Assembly (NCBI GenBank): GCA_903837605.1 | Contig: CAILVF010000045.1 | Location: 39,386-103,385, forward strand | Direction of reading: 5' to 3' | DNA length: 64,000 nt | Source: an uncultured Bacteroidales bacterium | GTDB taxonomy: Bacteria; Bacteroidota; Bacteroidia; Bacteroidales; FEN-979 | Shown here: positions 1 through 8,477 of the stretch, piece after piece | Position numbering within the stretch: the first letter of the stretch is position 1 | How the letters are laid out: each line of letters starts with the position of its first letter | Made by a program: the position numbers and the translations under genes | Notes under the pieces: generated by a model | The model's database searches: none | Seen by the model: the letters and a program-made list of their open reading frames with translations, nothing else | Told to the model about the DNA's origin: nothing

Positions 1-656
1 ATCTGGTTCGCCATATCGGCCGGCCAGGCAGAAGAAGTCAGCAACAATACATCCAGGTTGGTCCGGTAGGAATGAAACAGGGTTTTCATCCACGCCTTCT
101 TTAAAACCACGCCGGCATCGAGTTTCCCGGTCAGCTGCTGCATGATTGCCCCGCTAACAGGGTCATTCTTATATACAGGCCAGAAACCCGGGGGGCCCCC
201 GCGGTATTTCATTTCATCGTCATGATGAAAGGACCATACCCCGTATTTAGCCGCATGCAGTATTTCGCCGCGGATAATATTAAATCCGAAACGGAGGATA
301 AAGTCAAGATCGGCCGACTTTATTGCCGAAAGATCGGTATCGCTGAAAAATTCAGAGGAATTGTCTTCGTTAACAGTGCAGATGATCCGCGAAACATTGA
401 GGAGTTCAGACTCCATGTCGACCGGGACTTTTTGTTCAGCCTTGAATAACAGCCTGTGACTGGCCCTCCAGAGCAGTGAGTACTTCTGCGTTTTTGAAAT
501 GGGCGTAGATCCGGGATTTGGATTAGCCACCCGGGCATCTATAATAAGCAGAGCTGGCTTATGGCCATTTTCAACAAGCAGCCTGACAGCCTCAGCCTGC
601 CATTTCTGAAACGATGTGCCGGAGCACATAACACCGAATTTTAATCCTTCTGACAT
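1..656 (-). CDS. Formyltransferase-fold protein, 3' end cut by the window edge
   Basis: A reading frame runs leftward from ATG at 656 to the window edge (218 codons visible). The visible protein begins MSEGLKFGVMCSG and has a helix-strand pattern like the N-terminal domain of methionyl-tRNA formyltransferase relatives. The region around residues 130-190 contains SFHHDD, then RGGPPGFWPV and later LDAGVVLKK, the arrangement seen in formyltransferase-like enzymes that act on sugar-linked or small substrates rather than on tRNA. Its last codons face a GT4 glycosyltransferase whose stop overlaps this gene's start by 16 bp, so the two are probably co-transcribed, with the GT4 gene first. A role in surface polysaccharide or glycolipid modification is inferred from that neighbour. 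The substrate cannot be assigned. Confidence 0.7.
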   Translation of the reverse strand, partial: MSEGLKFGVMCSGTSFQKWQAEAVRLLVENGHKPALLIIDARVANPNPGSTPISKTQKYSLLWRASHRLLFKAEQKVPVDMESELLNVSRIICTVNEDNSSEFFSDTDLSAIKSADLDFILRFGFNIIRGEILHAAKYGVWSFHHDDEMKYRGGPPGFWPVYKNDPVSGAIMQQLTGKLDAGVVLKKAWMKTLFHSYRTNLDVLLLTSSAWPADMANQ

Positions 657-1822
657 GCACAGATTATTTCGTAGTAAACAGATGAAAGACTTTCTGAAAT
701 TCTTTCGTCAGAGAACGCCTCGGAAACTGATTCATGCAGTTTGCCAATTTCAAAGGTAGGATAATAATCCAGCATTTGTTCCACCGCTTCAACAATTTGA
801 TCAACATCGGATTGTTGAATAAGTATCCCGTTATTTTTATTGATGACCGATGGTGCAATCCCCGTCCTTGTTGAAACAACCGGAAGTCCGCAAGCCAGGG
901 CCTCGATCACTACAGTGCCGAATGTTTCATAGCGGCTGGTCTGGACCAGGAAGGAAGATGACTGGTAGATCCTGATCAGTTCAGCATCCTCTTTAAGGCC
1001 GGTAAATTCTGTTTGCGGATGTCTTAATCCCAGTTTATGCGCATGGCCGGTCATGGCAAGCCTGTCGGGCCCGTCACCAACGAGCAGCACATTGAAATCC
1101 TTCCTGCGTGAGTAAAGCTCAGCCATTGCATCAAGGAATGCTGTTATATTCTTGGATTTATCTTCAAAACAGGACACATGGAGAATGACCGCTTTCGCAG
1201 CCTGAGGTTTAGCTGCCGGAGGGATATACAAGGAAGTATCCACGACATTGGGAACCACGAAGGTTTTAGGGTGCTCCAGTCCGGAAGCTTTCATTGCTTC
1301 CGCAAGGGAATCGCTCACTGCGATAAGCCCGCCGGACTTTTTGAGAAGTACCCGGGTCAACCATTTTCTGAACATCCCCTTGTATGTTCCGTTCTCAGGA
1401 AAATATCTTGACCAGTGTTCGGAGACCACATAGGGTTTGCGTTGTTTCCCTGCCATATACCATGTAAAGAGGATTTCACGGGTGAAAATATGCCCGTGAA
1501 CTATATCCACCACTAACGGCATGAAACTCATATAACCCAGGTGATGGGACCTCACATATCGGAAGACATTGATCAGTTTTGACACTATGGGAATGCCCCG
1601 GGATGTTTTATAATACACCCTGCAGACCCGCACTGAATTTTCTTCGGTATGTACGACTTCAAAATTATTGCTGCAGGCAGGATCCGGGCATACCGAAATA
1701 ACCATGACCGAATGCCTTTTTGCCAGGGCCTCTGCCTGCCTTTTGATGAACAGGCCGGGCATAGGGTCAAGGCGGCCTGGATACCAACGGGGTATGAATA
1801 ATATTTTCAATGGTTTGTTCAC
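641..1822 (-). CDS. Glycosyltransferase family 4
   Basis: This 393-residue GT-B fold enzyme transfers a sugar from an activated donor at the cytoplasmic face of the membrane. The N-terminal half starts KPLKILFIPRWYPG and contains the HGHIFT segment typical of the acceptor domain. The C-terminal half has ILHVSCFEDKSKN followed by the YETFGTVVIEALACGLPVV motif, where the E-x7-E pair binds the donor nucleotide sugar. The length is normal for GT4. The start is a GTG at 1822, and no better ATG lies nearby. Its 3' end overlaps the formyltransferase-fold gene by 16 bp, suggesting a shared polysaccharide or glycolipid pathway. Donor and acceptor are unknown. Confidence 0.85.
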   Translation of the reverse strand: MNKPLKILFIPRWYPGRLDPMPGLFIKRQAEALAKRHSVMVISVCPDPACSNNFEVVHTEENSVRVCRVYYKTSRGIPIVSKLINVFRYVRSHHLGYMSFMPLVVDIVHGHIFTREILFTWYMAGKQRKPYVVSEHWSRYFPENGTYKGMFRKWLTRVLLKKSGGLIAVSDSLAEAMKASGLEHPKTFVVPNVVDTSLYIPPAAKPQAAKAVILHVSCFEDKSKNITAFLDAMAELYSRRKDFNVLLVGDGPDRLAMTGHAHKLGLRHPQTEFTGLKEDAELIRIYQSSSFLVQTSRYETFGTVVIEALACGLPVVSTRTGIAPSVINKNNGILIQQSDVDQIVEAVEQMLDYYPTFEIGKLHESVSEAFSDERISESLSSVYYEIICACQKD

Positions 1823-1849
1823 TTGCCCTGAATTTGAACCCGGAGAATG

Positions 1850-2380
1850 CTAGCTGGTTTTAAAATGTTCATTGATAATACCGATCGCGTTACTAAGGCG
1901 GTCCCGGCCATAGCCCCTGACTATAAAAAACGGGAAGCCCCTTGATGTTAATTCATTGCAATATAACTCAAAAAGTTCTTTCCTCCTGCCGGGATGTTCC
2001 CTCAGAGGGTCAAATTCCCAGGGCAGGTCGATGTCACATAAGAGGTAAAGATCGTAAACATGCGTTTCAACCTGCTCTGAGATCCACGGGTGGCACCTTC
2101 CGTATTTAACGTTGCTCCATATCCTGGTTACAATGAATTCAGTATCACAGAAAATAAATCCTGTTGCTTTCGAAAGGGCCTTTGATTCCCGTTCAAGCTG
2201 CCCCCTGGCAATGGCAAGTATATCCTCTTCATTGTATGCCGGGCCATTCAGCTCAAGATATTCCCGGGCATATTCGGGTACCCATACCGTTCCGTACTGA
2301 ACGGCAAGCTGCCCGGCAAGTATTGATTTGCCTGTTGATTCAGGGCCTGTGATTGCTATTTTCCTGAGTTTGCGGGTCAA
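1850..2380 (-). CDS. NadR-like nucleotide/nicotinamide riboside kinase (AAA_28 family)
   Basis: A P-loop kinase with ITGPESTGKS near its N-terminus, followed by the conserved VPEYAREYLE segment of NadR-type ribosylnicotinamide kinases and by FCDTEF. It likely phosphorylates nicotinamide riboside imported by the adjacent PnuC, trapping it as NMN for NAD salvage. The pnuC stop (2382-2384) sits one base before the TTG at 2380, which I take as the start because it gives the usual short leader before the P-loop. An upstream TTG at 2440 would add 20 residues and overlap pnuC by 59 bp. No NMN adenylyltransferase domain or HTH is present, unlike full-length enteric NadR. Confidence 0.75.
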   Translation of the reverse strand: MTRKLRKIAITGPESTGKSILAGQLAVQYGTVWVPEYAREYLELNGPAYNEEDILAIARGQLERESKALSKATGFIFCDTEFIVTRIWSNVKYGRCHPWISEQVETHVYDLYLLCDIDLPWEFDPLREHPGRRKELFELYCNELTSRGFPFFIVRGYGRDRLSNAIGIINEHFKTS

Positions 2381-2381
2381 A

Positions 2382-2990
2382 TCAGTAAGTTTGTGTGCCC
2401 TTGACTTTATATTTCCATTCCATCCAGCCGAGAGATGCAATAATGGTGAACACGAAGTACTGGAAGCCGATAAAATACCATTTGAGTATAATGCAAAGCA
2501 CTATCATGATCACATCGCCGATGATCCAGAGGATCCAGTGCTGTATCTTTTTCCTGGCCATGAGCCACATGGCCACTGCATACATTGCCGATGTGAATGC
2601 ATCGGAGATCACGTATTTATTATCGGGCATCTTTCCGAGCAGGTACCACAAGCCCAGGAACATTATGATGATCAGGGCCGAGTAAAAGAACATTTCTTTG
2701 AGGCTGCAGGATGTGATCACGAGCGGGCCGCCGTCGCCGGGCTTCCTGATCCAGTTGTACCAGCCGTAGATCTGCATTATAAAGTAGAATACATTAATGC
2801 CTGCATTTGCAAAGAGCCTGCCGTTAAAATAAATCCAGGCCGACAACAGCACATTAACCGCTCCAATTGGAAAAGCCCAAACGTTTTCCTTTTTGACCAG
2901 CCACACACTGACGAGCCCGAACAGCACTGCTGTTAATTCGATAAGGGAAGTCTGGAAAAGTCCGAAATTGATTAAAAAATCATGATTCAC
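2382..2990 (-). CDS. pnuC: PnuC-type nicotinamide riboside transporter
   Basis: A polytopic membrane protein with about seven hydrophobic segments and the PnuC hallmarks SLIELTAVLFGLVSVWL at the start and YGWYNW mid-protein, where aromatic residues line the vitamin pathway. PnuC carriers move nicotinamide riboside by facilitated diffusion driven by intracellular phosphorylation, and the downstream NadR-like kinase supplies that step. The frame extends to an ATG at 3077 and a GTG at 3086, but those overlap the divergent antiporter gene, and a TTTG-N18-TACCTTTG promoter lies inside the extension. I therefore prefer the GTG at 2990, although this leaves almost no leader. A related PnuT/thiamine role is possible, but the kinase neighbour favours nicotinamide riboside. 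Confidence 0.8.
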   Translation of the reverse strand: MNHDFLINFGLFQTSLIELTAVLFGLVSVWLVKKENVWAFPIGAVNVLLSAWIYFNGRLFANAGINVFYFIMQIYGWYNWIRKPGDGGPLVITSCSLKEMFFYSALIIIMFLGLWYLLGKMPDNKYVISDAFTSAMYAVAMWLMARKKIQHWILWIIGDVIMIVLCIILKWYFIGFQYFVFTIIASLGWMEWKYKVKGTQTY

Positions 2991-2994
2991 CGCG

Positions 2995-3024
2995 CAAAGG
3001 TAAATTAATACAGCGGTTTGCAAA
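2995..3024 (-). promoter_or_regulatory. Bacteroidota-type promoter for pnuC-nadR
   Basis: On the minus strand TTTG (3021-3024) and TACCTTTG (2995-3002) are separated by 18 bp, close to the TTTG / TAnnTTTG promoter known for Bacteroidota. It lies inside the longest possible pnuC frame and argues for a shorter protein. Confidence 0.5.
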
Positions 3025-3035
3025 TCAGAAAAGAC

Positions 3036-3043
3036 TAATTTTG
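3036..3043 (+). promoter_or_regulatory. TAATTTTG -7 box for the cation antiporter
   Basis: TAATTTTG matches the TAnnTTTG box 25 bp before the ATG at 3069. A TTTG lies at 3017-3020, but the 15-bp spacer is short. Together with the minus-strand box at 2995-3002 this forms a compact divergent promoter region. Confidence 0.4.
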
Positions 3044-3068
3044 CAGTCAGTAAGGATGATGTTAGAGT

Positions 3069-4304
3069 ATGTTCCATGTTTTCCACACCCAGCTGCCGTT
3101 TATAGTCAACCTGCTGATTCTTTTACTAGCGGCTAAGATTCTGGGTGAAGTTGCCGAACGCCTTGGCCAGCCTGCAATGATAGGCGAAGTACTTGCCGGT
3201 GTCATCCTGGGACCTTCCCTTTTCAATATCATTCCCGTTGTAGGCGACATCAAACCAATTGCCGACCTGGGTGTCTTCCTTCTGATCTTCATGGCCGGGA
3301 TGGAAATTGAGGCTGAAGAGATCAGGAATTCCATCCGGGGAAGAAACTTCTGGATCGCCCTGCTGGGGTTCCTGATCCCGCTGGGAAGCGGGCTGCTCAT
3401 CGGGCATCTCTTTCATTTCAGTAATATTTTTACAATATTCCTCGGTCTCTGTATAGCCATAACCGCGCTTCCCGTAAGTATCCGCATCCTGATCGACCTC
3501 GGCAAGCTGCAGACCGATGTCGGCCGGAGAATAATCTCGGCAGCAATTTTTAACGATATCGTCTCCCTGATGGTACTCGGTGTCATCCTCGATTACAACG
3601 GCACTTCGGGTAACCTCAGGGACGTAACCTTCTCGATACTTTTCACAAGCGGCAAGGTGGTATTTTTCATGTTCTTCCTCGTTGCCGCATACAGGCTTAT
3701 TGGCTTTTCAAAGAAAAGGGTAAGTACCCTCAATCCCAAGATGGAGAGCTTCCTCCGTTACCTCAAAGGGAAGGAGTCGATGTTTGCCCTGGTCATACTG
3801 TTCGTCCTGATCTTCGCAAGCATTGCCGATCTGCTTGGGCTTCATTTTATTGTCGGGGCGTTTTTCGGGGCTATGCTTTTCCCCAGGGATTTATTCCAGA
3901 AATCGGAGTTTGAACAGGTAAAGCATTCGACAGCCAGCTTTACCATGGGTTTTCTTGCCCCAATCTTTTTTGCCATTATGGGAGTCCAGTTTGATGCAAG
4001 CGCCCTGACCAACGGTTTGCTGCTCACAGTCGTTTTGATAGCATCTTTCCTGAGCAAGATCCTCGGGGGTTATTTCGGATCCAAACTTGCCGGGTTTGAC
4101 AATCTTAAGTCAATAACCATCGGCCTGGGGCTGAATGCCCGTGGCATCATGGAACTGGTCATCGCCAACATAGCCCTACAGAAAGGCTTCATCGATGTTC
4201 CTATCTTTTCAATACTGGTGGTGATGGCCCTGCTTACAACCCTGATCACACCATTCCTGTTGAAGGATGCTTTTCTTCGCATAGAGAAAACCGCCGTCCC
4301 TTAA
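3069..4304 (+). CDS. Cation:proton antiporter, CPA2/Na_H_Exchanger family
   Basis: A 411-residue inner-membrane protein with about 12 hydrophobic segments. The early stretch LGEVAERLGQPAMIGEVLAGVILGP and the later FLLIFMAGMEIE and ALPVSIRIL are the Kef/NapA-type transporter core. The protein ends soon after the last membrane segment with no RCK/TrkA-N nucleotide-binding domain, so it resembles NapA/GerN-like exchangers rather than full KefB/C. LNARGIMELVIANIALQKG near the C-terminal end is a strongly conserved family segment. It should exchange Na+ or K+ for H+; ion selectivity cannot be read from sequence. It is divergent from pnuC. Confidence 0.85.
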   Translation: MFHVFHTQLPFIVNLLILLLAAKILGEVAERLGQPAMIGEVLAGVILGPSLFNIIPVVGDIKPIADLGVFLLIFMAGMEIEAEEIRNSIRGRNFWIALLGFLIPLGSGLLIGHLFHFSNIFTIFLGLCIAITALPVSIRILIDLGKLQTDVGRRIISAAIFNDIVSLMVLGVILDYNGTSGNLRDVTFSILFTSGKVVFFMFFLVAAYRLIGFSKKRVSTLNPKMESFLRYLKGKESMFALVILFVLIFASIADLLGLHFIVGAFFGAMLFPRDLFQKSEFEQVKHSTASFTMGFLAPIFFAIMGVQFDASALTNGLLLTVVLIASFLSKILGGYFGSKLAGFDNLKSITIGLGLNARGIMELVIANIALQKGFIDVPIFSILVVMALLTTLITPFLLKDAFLRIEKTAVP

Positions 4305-4324
4305 ACCGAAAATAAAAAAACGAC

Positions 4325-4332
4325 TACCTTTG
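4325..4332 (+). promoter_or_regulatory. TACCTTTG -7 box upstream of the DedA gene
   Basis: TACCTTTG lies 28 bp before the ATG at 4361, preceded by an A-rich run. No clear TTTG is seen at the expected upstream distance. Confidence 0.45.
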
Positions 4333-4360
4333 CCCTTTCTTAATTAATAATTCTAAGCCT

Positions 4361-5008
4361 ATGGAACTGATCAGGCAATTAATTGATTTCGTGCTGCATA
4401 TCGACAAGCATTTGCTTGAGATTGTAAGCAATTACCAAACCTGGGCTTACCTGATCCTTTTCCTTATCATTTTCATGGAGACAGGACTGGTTGTCACTCC
4501 TTTCCTGCCGGGCGACTCCCTGCTTTTTGCCGCAGGCACCATTGCTGCCATGCCGGGTGAGCCCCTGCAGATGCTGCCGCTGATAATCCTGCTCATTTGC
4601 GCTGCATTCGGGGGCGACAACACCAACTATTTCATAGGAAGGTTCCTCGGCCAAAAAGTGTATGAGAAGAATTACCGCCTTATCCGCAGGGAATATCTTG
4701 ATAAAACGCATGCCTTTTATGAAAAACACGGCGGGAAAACCCTTATAATAGCCCGGTTCATGCCCATCATCAGGACCTTTGCCCCGTTTGTGGCGGGCGT
4801 GGGCAGAATGACTTACATCAGGTTTATAAGTTTCAGTATTTTCGGGAATGTGCTGTGGGTTGTACTGTTCAGCCTGGCAGGTTATTTTTTCGGCAACATC
4901 CCGTTCATTAAAGACAACTTCACAGTTGCTATTTTAGCAATCATTTTCATTTCGCTGCTTCCCATGATCGTGGCTTTTCTTCAAAAAATCTTCAGGAAGA
5001 AAGCCTGA
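4361..5008 (+). CDS. DedA family membrane protein (SNARE-associated fold)
   Basis: A 215-residue polytopic inner-membrane protein. It has the DedA signature FxETGLVVTPFLPGDSLLFAAG near residue 45, GGDNTNYFIGRFLG, and the FMPIIRTFAPFVAGVGRM segment with the conserved arginine and proline of the re-entrant loop. DedA proteins are linked to undecaprenyl-phosphate or phospholipid flipping and to membrane-potential homeostasis, and this one should serve in that class. The length is typical. It has its own upstream TACCTTTG box and lies tail to tail with the transketolase C-terminal gene, 7 bp apart. Confidence 0.88.
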   Translation: MELIRQLIDFVLHIDKHLLEIVSNYQTWAYLILFLIIFMETGLVVTPFLPGDSLLFAAGTIAAMPGEPLQMLPLIILLICAAFGGDNTNYFIGRFLGQKVYEKNYRLIRREYLDKTHAFYEKHGGKTLIIARFMPIIRTFAPFVAGVGRMTYIRFISFSIFGNVLWVVLFSLAGYFFGNIPFIKDNFTVAILAIIFISLLPMIVAFLQKIFRKKA

Positions 5009-5015
5009 TAACAGA

Positions 5016-5969
5016 TCATTTTCTTGCAAGCACTGCTTTTACCGCACTGACCACATCAGGGGTGTCGAGACCGAACTTCTTCATAAGTTCTTCGGGTGTT
5101 CCGCTTTCGCCAAAAGTATCCTGAACGGCCACCATTTCGACGGGCACCGGGTATTTTCTCGCAAGCAGCTGGGCTATGCTGTCGCCGAGCCCGCCGTTCA
5201 TCTGATGTTCTTCGCAGGTAACAGCACACCCGGTCTTATTTACAGAAGCCAGAACCGCTTCCTCATCCAGGGGTTTTATAGTATGAATATTGATGACTTC
5301 GGATGAGATCCCCTGTTCCTCCAGCATTCGGCAGGCTTCAAGCGCCTTCCATACCAGGTGGCCTGTCGCAAAGATGCTCACATCACTGCCTTCATTGAAC
5401 AGCAGGGCTTTGCCGATTTCAAACTTCTGGCCGGCCGGAGTAAAATTGGGAACCTTTGGACGGCCAAACCGGAGGTAAACCGGTCCCTTATGATAGCAAA
5501 CTGCCAGGGTGGCTGCCCTGGTCTGGTTGAAATCGCAGGGGTTGATCACGGTCATATTGGGCAGCATCTTCATCATGCCAAGATCTTCCAGGTTCTGGTG
5601 GGTGGCCCCGTCCTCGCCCAGGGTGATGCCTGCATGTGAGGCACATATCTTCACGTTCTTCTCAGAGTAGGCGACCGATTGCCTTATCTGGTCATACACC
5701 CTGCCGGTCGAAAAATTAGCAAAGGTGCCGGTAAACGGTATCTTCCCTCCTATGGTCAATCCTGAGGCTATGCAGATCATGTTTGCTTCGGCTATCCCGG
5801 TCTGGATAAACCGTTCGGGAAACTCTTTTGCAAAGGCTTCAAGTTTCATTGAAGGAGTAAGATCGGCACAAAGAACCACCACCTCTGGGTTTGTCCTGCC
5901 AAGTTCAAGCATCGCTTCCCCAAAACCCGAGCGGGTATCTTTGGAACCGGAATTGGTATATTGAGTCAT
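5016..5969 (-). CDS. Transketolase, C-terminal subunit (split enzyme)
   Basis: A 317-residue protein covering the pyrimidine-binding and C-terminal domains of a two-subunit transketolase. It opens with the MLELGR..PEVVVLCADLTPSM segment, has the TGIAEANMICIASGLTIGG motif carrying the glutamate that activates thiamine diphosphate, and ends with the CEEHQMNGGLGDSIA segment of the C-terminal domain. With the N-terminal subunit (7473-8318) it should interconvert pentose and hexose phosphates. The two halves usually sit next to each other; here a 1.4-kb VWA-domain gene lies between them on the same strand. A short heptamer array occupies part of the 64-bp gap upstream. Confidence 0.9.
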   Translation of the reverse strand: MTQYTNSGSKDTRSGFGEAMLELGRTNPEVVVLCADLTPSMKLEAFAKEFPERFIQTGIAEANMICIASGLTIGGKIPFTGTFANFSTGRVYDQIRQSVAYSEKNVKICASHAGITLGEDGATHQNLEDLGMMKMLPNMTVINPCDFNQTRAATLAVCYHKGPVYLRFGRPKVPNFTPAGQKFEIGKALLFNEGSDVSIFATGHLVWKALEACRMLEEQGISSEVINIHTIKPLDEEAVLASVNKTGCAVTCEEHQMNGGLGDSIAQLLARKYPVPVEMVAVQDTFGESGTPEELMKKFGLDTPDVVSAVKAVLARK

Positions 5970-6001
5970 AATTCGTTTTGTTTTTTCTCCTTAATTCTGC
6001 T

Positions 6002-6029
6002 CACCAGTCACTATTCACTGTTCACTATT
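6002..6029. repeat. Short heptamer array (A[CT]NNNTC family)
   Basis: Four 7-bp units, CACCAGT, CACTATT, CACTGTT and CACTATT, lie in the gap between the transketolase C-subunit gene and the VWA gene. The same units, or their reverse complements, occur in the arrays near 19.5 and 42.2 kb. Confidence 0.75.
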
Positions 6030-6033
6030 CACT

Positions 6034-7467
6034 TTAATTCGAATACATCTTCACGTTGGTCGTTTGTCCTGATTCCACTTTAAATGACTTTTCTTCGGTA
6101 TAGGATGATGAATTTGAATATTTCGGCCTGAATACCACCCTGTAATTTCCCGGTTGCAGGTAAAGTGTTTCCTGCTGCTGCTGGTTGTCTTTGAGGTTGT
6201 ATACCCAGCTAAGCCCTTTTTTATCTTCTGTATAAAGGCTGCCGTACCCGTTGGTTGCCCTTTGAATGACGGCAATCCCCGGAGTGGGTATTTCCACAAA
6301 TGTGGTATGGCTCTGGGTAACATCCACATCTTTCACAAGGATCCTGGGCAAACAAAGTATTTCGATATCATATTTTCCGACGATGTACTTCTCAACCTGG
6401 TCGAACTGCTGAACGTTGAGAGTCTGGGGCTGGCCTGCTTTCCTGATGATACAGGGCAAATATTTCAGGGTGGCATTCCCGCCTGCTTTAAAAGTGAGGT
6501 AGCCCTGGGGGGCGTCAATCCCAATGATTGTATGCTTTCCGGGGGTAAGTTTCACCGAATCTTTCCTTACCTCCGGGATAGTGTGGACAATTATATTGTA
6601 TGTGGCAAGGGGATCCACGTCGAGGGTATCGGGAAGCCCCTTTGCATTGAGGGAATGGATGAAATTATATTTGATCAGGCCGCTCCTGGTATCATAAAAA
6701 GTCATTGCAACATTGGTTTCGGTAGGTTCGTCATTCTGGTCGAGCAGATTGACCTGCATTGTGGTGGGATTAAGGGTACGGCTTATGATTACTTTCAGGG
6801 CATTCGTAAATTCCTTTTCGCTGCTGGCGTCAAAATATGTGCCGACACACTCAAACTGGTCTTTGAAATTTTTCCCCAGCCCAACAATAAACGGTTTGAG
6901 TGCGATCCCTTTCTGCTGCAGTTCGGCCGAAGCGGCACAGGGGTCCCCCCCGCATTCCTCCAGTCCGTCGGTGATTAGGATAATTACATTGCGGCAGTGG
7001 TCACATGGTGTAAAATCCTTCGCCGAGAGTGAGAGGGAATATGCAATAGGCGTAGTGCCGTTAGGGCTTATGACCTTCAACACATGTTTGATCCTGGCAA
7101 TATTATCCTTTGCAAAAGGGACTTCGAGTTTTGAATCGTTGCAATCCTGGGGCGGAAAAGGTTTTTGATGACCGTAAACCCTGAGCGCCAGCTCAAGGTC
7201 GGGGATATAGCGCAGGCTGTCAAGCAGCCCCGAGAGAAGGCGGGTGGCGATGTTGAACTTGGTATCGCTTTGCCATCTCCCGTACATGCTCTGGGATGCA
7301 TCAAAAACAAATAAAATACGTGTGACAGGCTTGGGTTTTTCAGGTTCCTTCCTGGCCTGCCCGAATGCAACATGAAATGAAACAAGCATGCAGAACAGCA
7401 TGAAGATCTCTACCGTCCTTTTCAGAACCTGCCTCAGGATATGGTTTTCTTTTGCTTTCGGTTGCAT
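6034..7467 (-). CDS. Exported VWA-domain protein inside the split transketolase operon
   Basis: A 477-residue protein with a signal peptide-like hydrophobic segment (about residues 18-36, ending HVAFGQA), so it should act in the periplasm or at the cell surface. The next ~200 residues form a von Willebrand factor A domain. FVFDASQSM supplies the DxSxS metal (MIDAS) motif, and NVIILITDGLEECGGDPC is the second conserved strand with an extra cysteine pair. The C-terminal half is beta-rich, with VELPTPG-like and CarboxypepD-like strands, and has no enzyme motif I recognise. It starts 5 bp after the transketolase N-subunit stop, which implies translational coupling. Why it sits between the two transketolase subunits is unknown. 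Confidence 0.8.
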   Translation of the reverse strand: MQPKAKENHILRQVLKRTVEIFMLFCMLVSFHVAFGQARKEPEKPKPVTRILFVFDASQSMYGRWQSDTKFNIATRLLSGLLDSLRYIPDLELALRVYGHQKPFPPQDCNDSKLEVPFAKDNIARIKHVLKVISPNGTTPIAYSLSLSAKDFTPCDHCRNVIILITDGLEECGGDPCAASAELQQKGIALKPFIVGLGKNFKDQFECVGTYFDASSEKEFTNALKVIISRTLNPTTMQVNLLDQNDEPTETNVAMTFYDTRSGLIKYNFIHSLNAKGLPDTLDVDPLATYNIIVHTIPEVRKDSVKLTPGKHTIIGIDAPQGYLTFKAGGNATLKYLPCIIRKAGQPQTLNVQQFDQVEKYIVGKYDIEILCLPRILVKDVDVTQSHTTFVEIPTPGIAVIQRATNGYGSLYTEDKKGLSWVYNLKDNQQQQETLYLQPGNYRVVFRPKYSNSSSYTEEKSFKVESGQTTNVKMYSN

Positions 7468-7472
7468 TGCAA

Positions 7473-8318
7473 TTAATAATCACCCAGGGTTTCCTGCAGC
7501 TGGCTTAATGCCCTCGCTGCCTGTTCATTTGTAGGAGGGACCCCATGCCATTCATGGTTATCCGTCATAAAATCCACCCCGGAACCCATATGCGTATGCA
7601 TAATGATCACATTGGGTTTTCCCTTCCCTGTTAAGGACTTCACCCTATTGAGAACGTTCAATACTTCTTCAATATTATTGCCGTCCATTTCGGTGACCTC
7701 CCATCCAAAGGCTTCAAATTTGGCTCTCAGGTTTCCGAGGGGCATCACTTTATCAACAGGGCCGTCGATCTGTTGTCCGTTGTAATCTATTACTGCAATG
7801 AGGTTGTCGATCTTTTTCGCAGGTGCAAACATAAGGGCTTCCCAGTTCGAGCCTTCCTCAAGTTCCCCGTCTCCGCACAGAGTATAAACCAGGCGTTTGT
7901 CGCCGTTCATTTTTTTTGCAATGGCGGCTCCTATTGAAACCGAAAGACCCTGACCCAGCGAACCTGAAGCCATCCTCACCCCCGGAAGTTTTTCGAAAGT
8001 TGAAGGGTGCCCCTGGAGACGGCTGCCGAGTTTACGGAGAGTGCCTAATTCAGGGACCGGGAAGAACCCATACCTTGCCAGTACGCTGTACCATGCAGGG
8101 CAGACATGCCCGTTTGAAAGGAAGAAAAGATCCTCATCTTTCCCGTCCATGTCAAATTTCCCGGGATCGGGGCGCATTATTTCAAAGTACAAAACCGTAA
8201 GAAAGTCGGCTACCCCAAGTGATCCTCCGGGATGACCCGAGGCGGCCCCGTTGATCATTCGTATAATATCCCTTCTGACTTGTGTGGCAATTCGCTGCAG
8301 TTCTTCTGTTGTAGGCAT
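7473..8318 (-). CDS. Transketolase, N-terminal subunit (split enzyme)
   Basis: A 281-residue thiamine diphosphate-binding half of transketolase. SGHPGGSLGVADFLTVLYF and the diphosphate-binding GDGELEEGSNWEA...VIDYN motif are visible, as are LGQGLSVSIGAA and a C-terminal NDHEWHGVPP-type segment (here TDNHEWHGVPP). It pairs with the C-terminal subunit at 5016-5969 to form the active enzyme of the non-oxidative pentose phosphate pathway. It is the first gene of a minus-strand run (N-subunit, VWA protein, C-subunit) preceded by a TATCTTTG box at 8348-8355. Confidence 0.92.
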   Translation of the reverse strand: MPTTEELQRIATQVRRDIIRMINGAASGHPGGSLGVADFLTVLYFEIMRPDPGKFDMDGKDEDLFFLSNGHVCPAWYSVLARYGFFPVPELGTLRKLGSRLQGHPSTFEKLPGVRMASGSLGQGLSVSIGAAIAKKMNGDKRLVYTLCGDGELEEGSNWEALMFAPAKKIDNLIAVIDYNGQQIDGPVDKVMPLGNLRAKFEAFGWEVTEMDGNNIEEVLNVLNRVKSLTGKGKPNVIIMHTHMGSGVDFMTDNHEWHGVPPTNEQAARALSQLQETLGDY

Positions 8319-8347
8319 CTCGATAAGTTAATTTGGCTTATTCCGGT

Positions 8348-8355
8348 CAAAGATA
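8348..8355 (-). promoter_or_regulatory. TATCTTTG -7 box for the transketolase/VWA operon
   Basis: On the minus strand TATCTTTG matches TAnnTTTG 30 bp before the ATG at 8318. It shares an intergenic region with the divergent nagZ promoter. Confidence 0.5.
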
Positions 8356-8435
8356 TGGGAATCCAATCTGCAAGCCGGGTTGATGTTAATAAAATTGGAT
8401 AAGATTTAAAGTATCCCACGGCATTTTTAACTTCT

Positions 8436-8469
8436 TTTGTTTCGCCCGTTCTGCAGGGCATTAATTTTG
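8436..8469 (+). promoter_or_regulatory. Promoter of the nagZ-beta-lactamase fusion gene
   Basis: TTTG (8436-8439) and TAATTTTG (8462-8469) with a 22-bp spacer, ending 8 bp before the ATG. The expected transcript leader would be very short. Confidence 0.45.
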
Positions 8470-8477
8470 AGATTATC

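Noticed and set aside
222..538. Short opposing frames over the start of the window
   Set aside because: They are shadows of the partial minus-strand formyltransferase-fold gene, which fits a known fold and runs to the window edge.
6154..6978. A 274-codon plus-strand frame
   Set aside because: It is antisense to the VWA gene and shows no domain or signal peptide.
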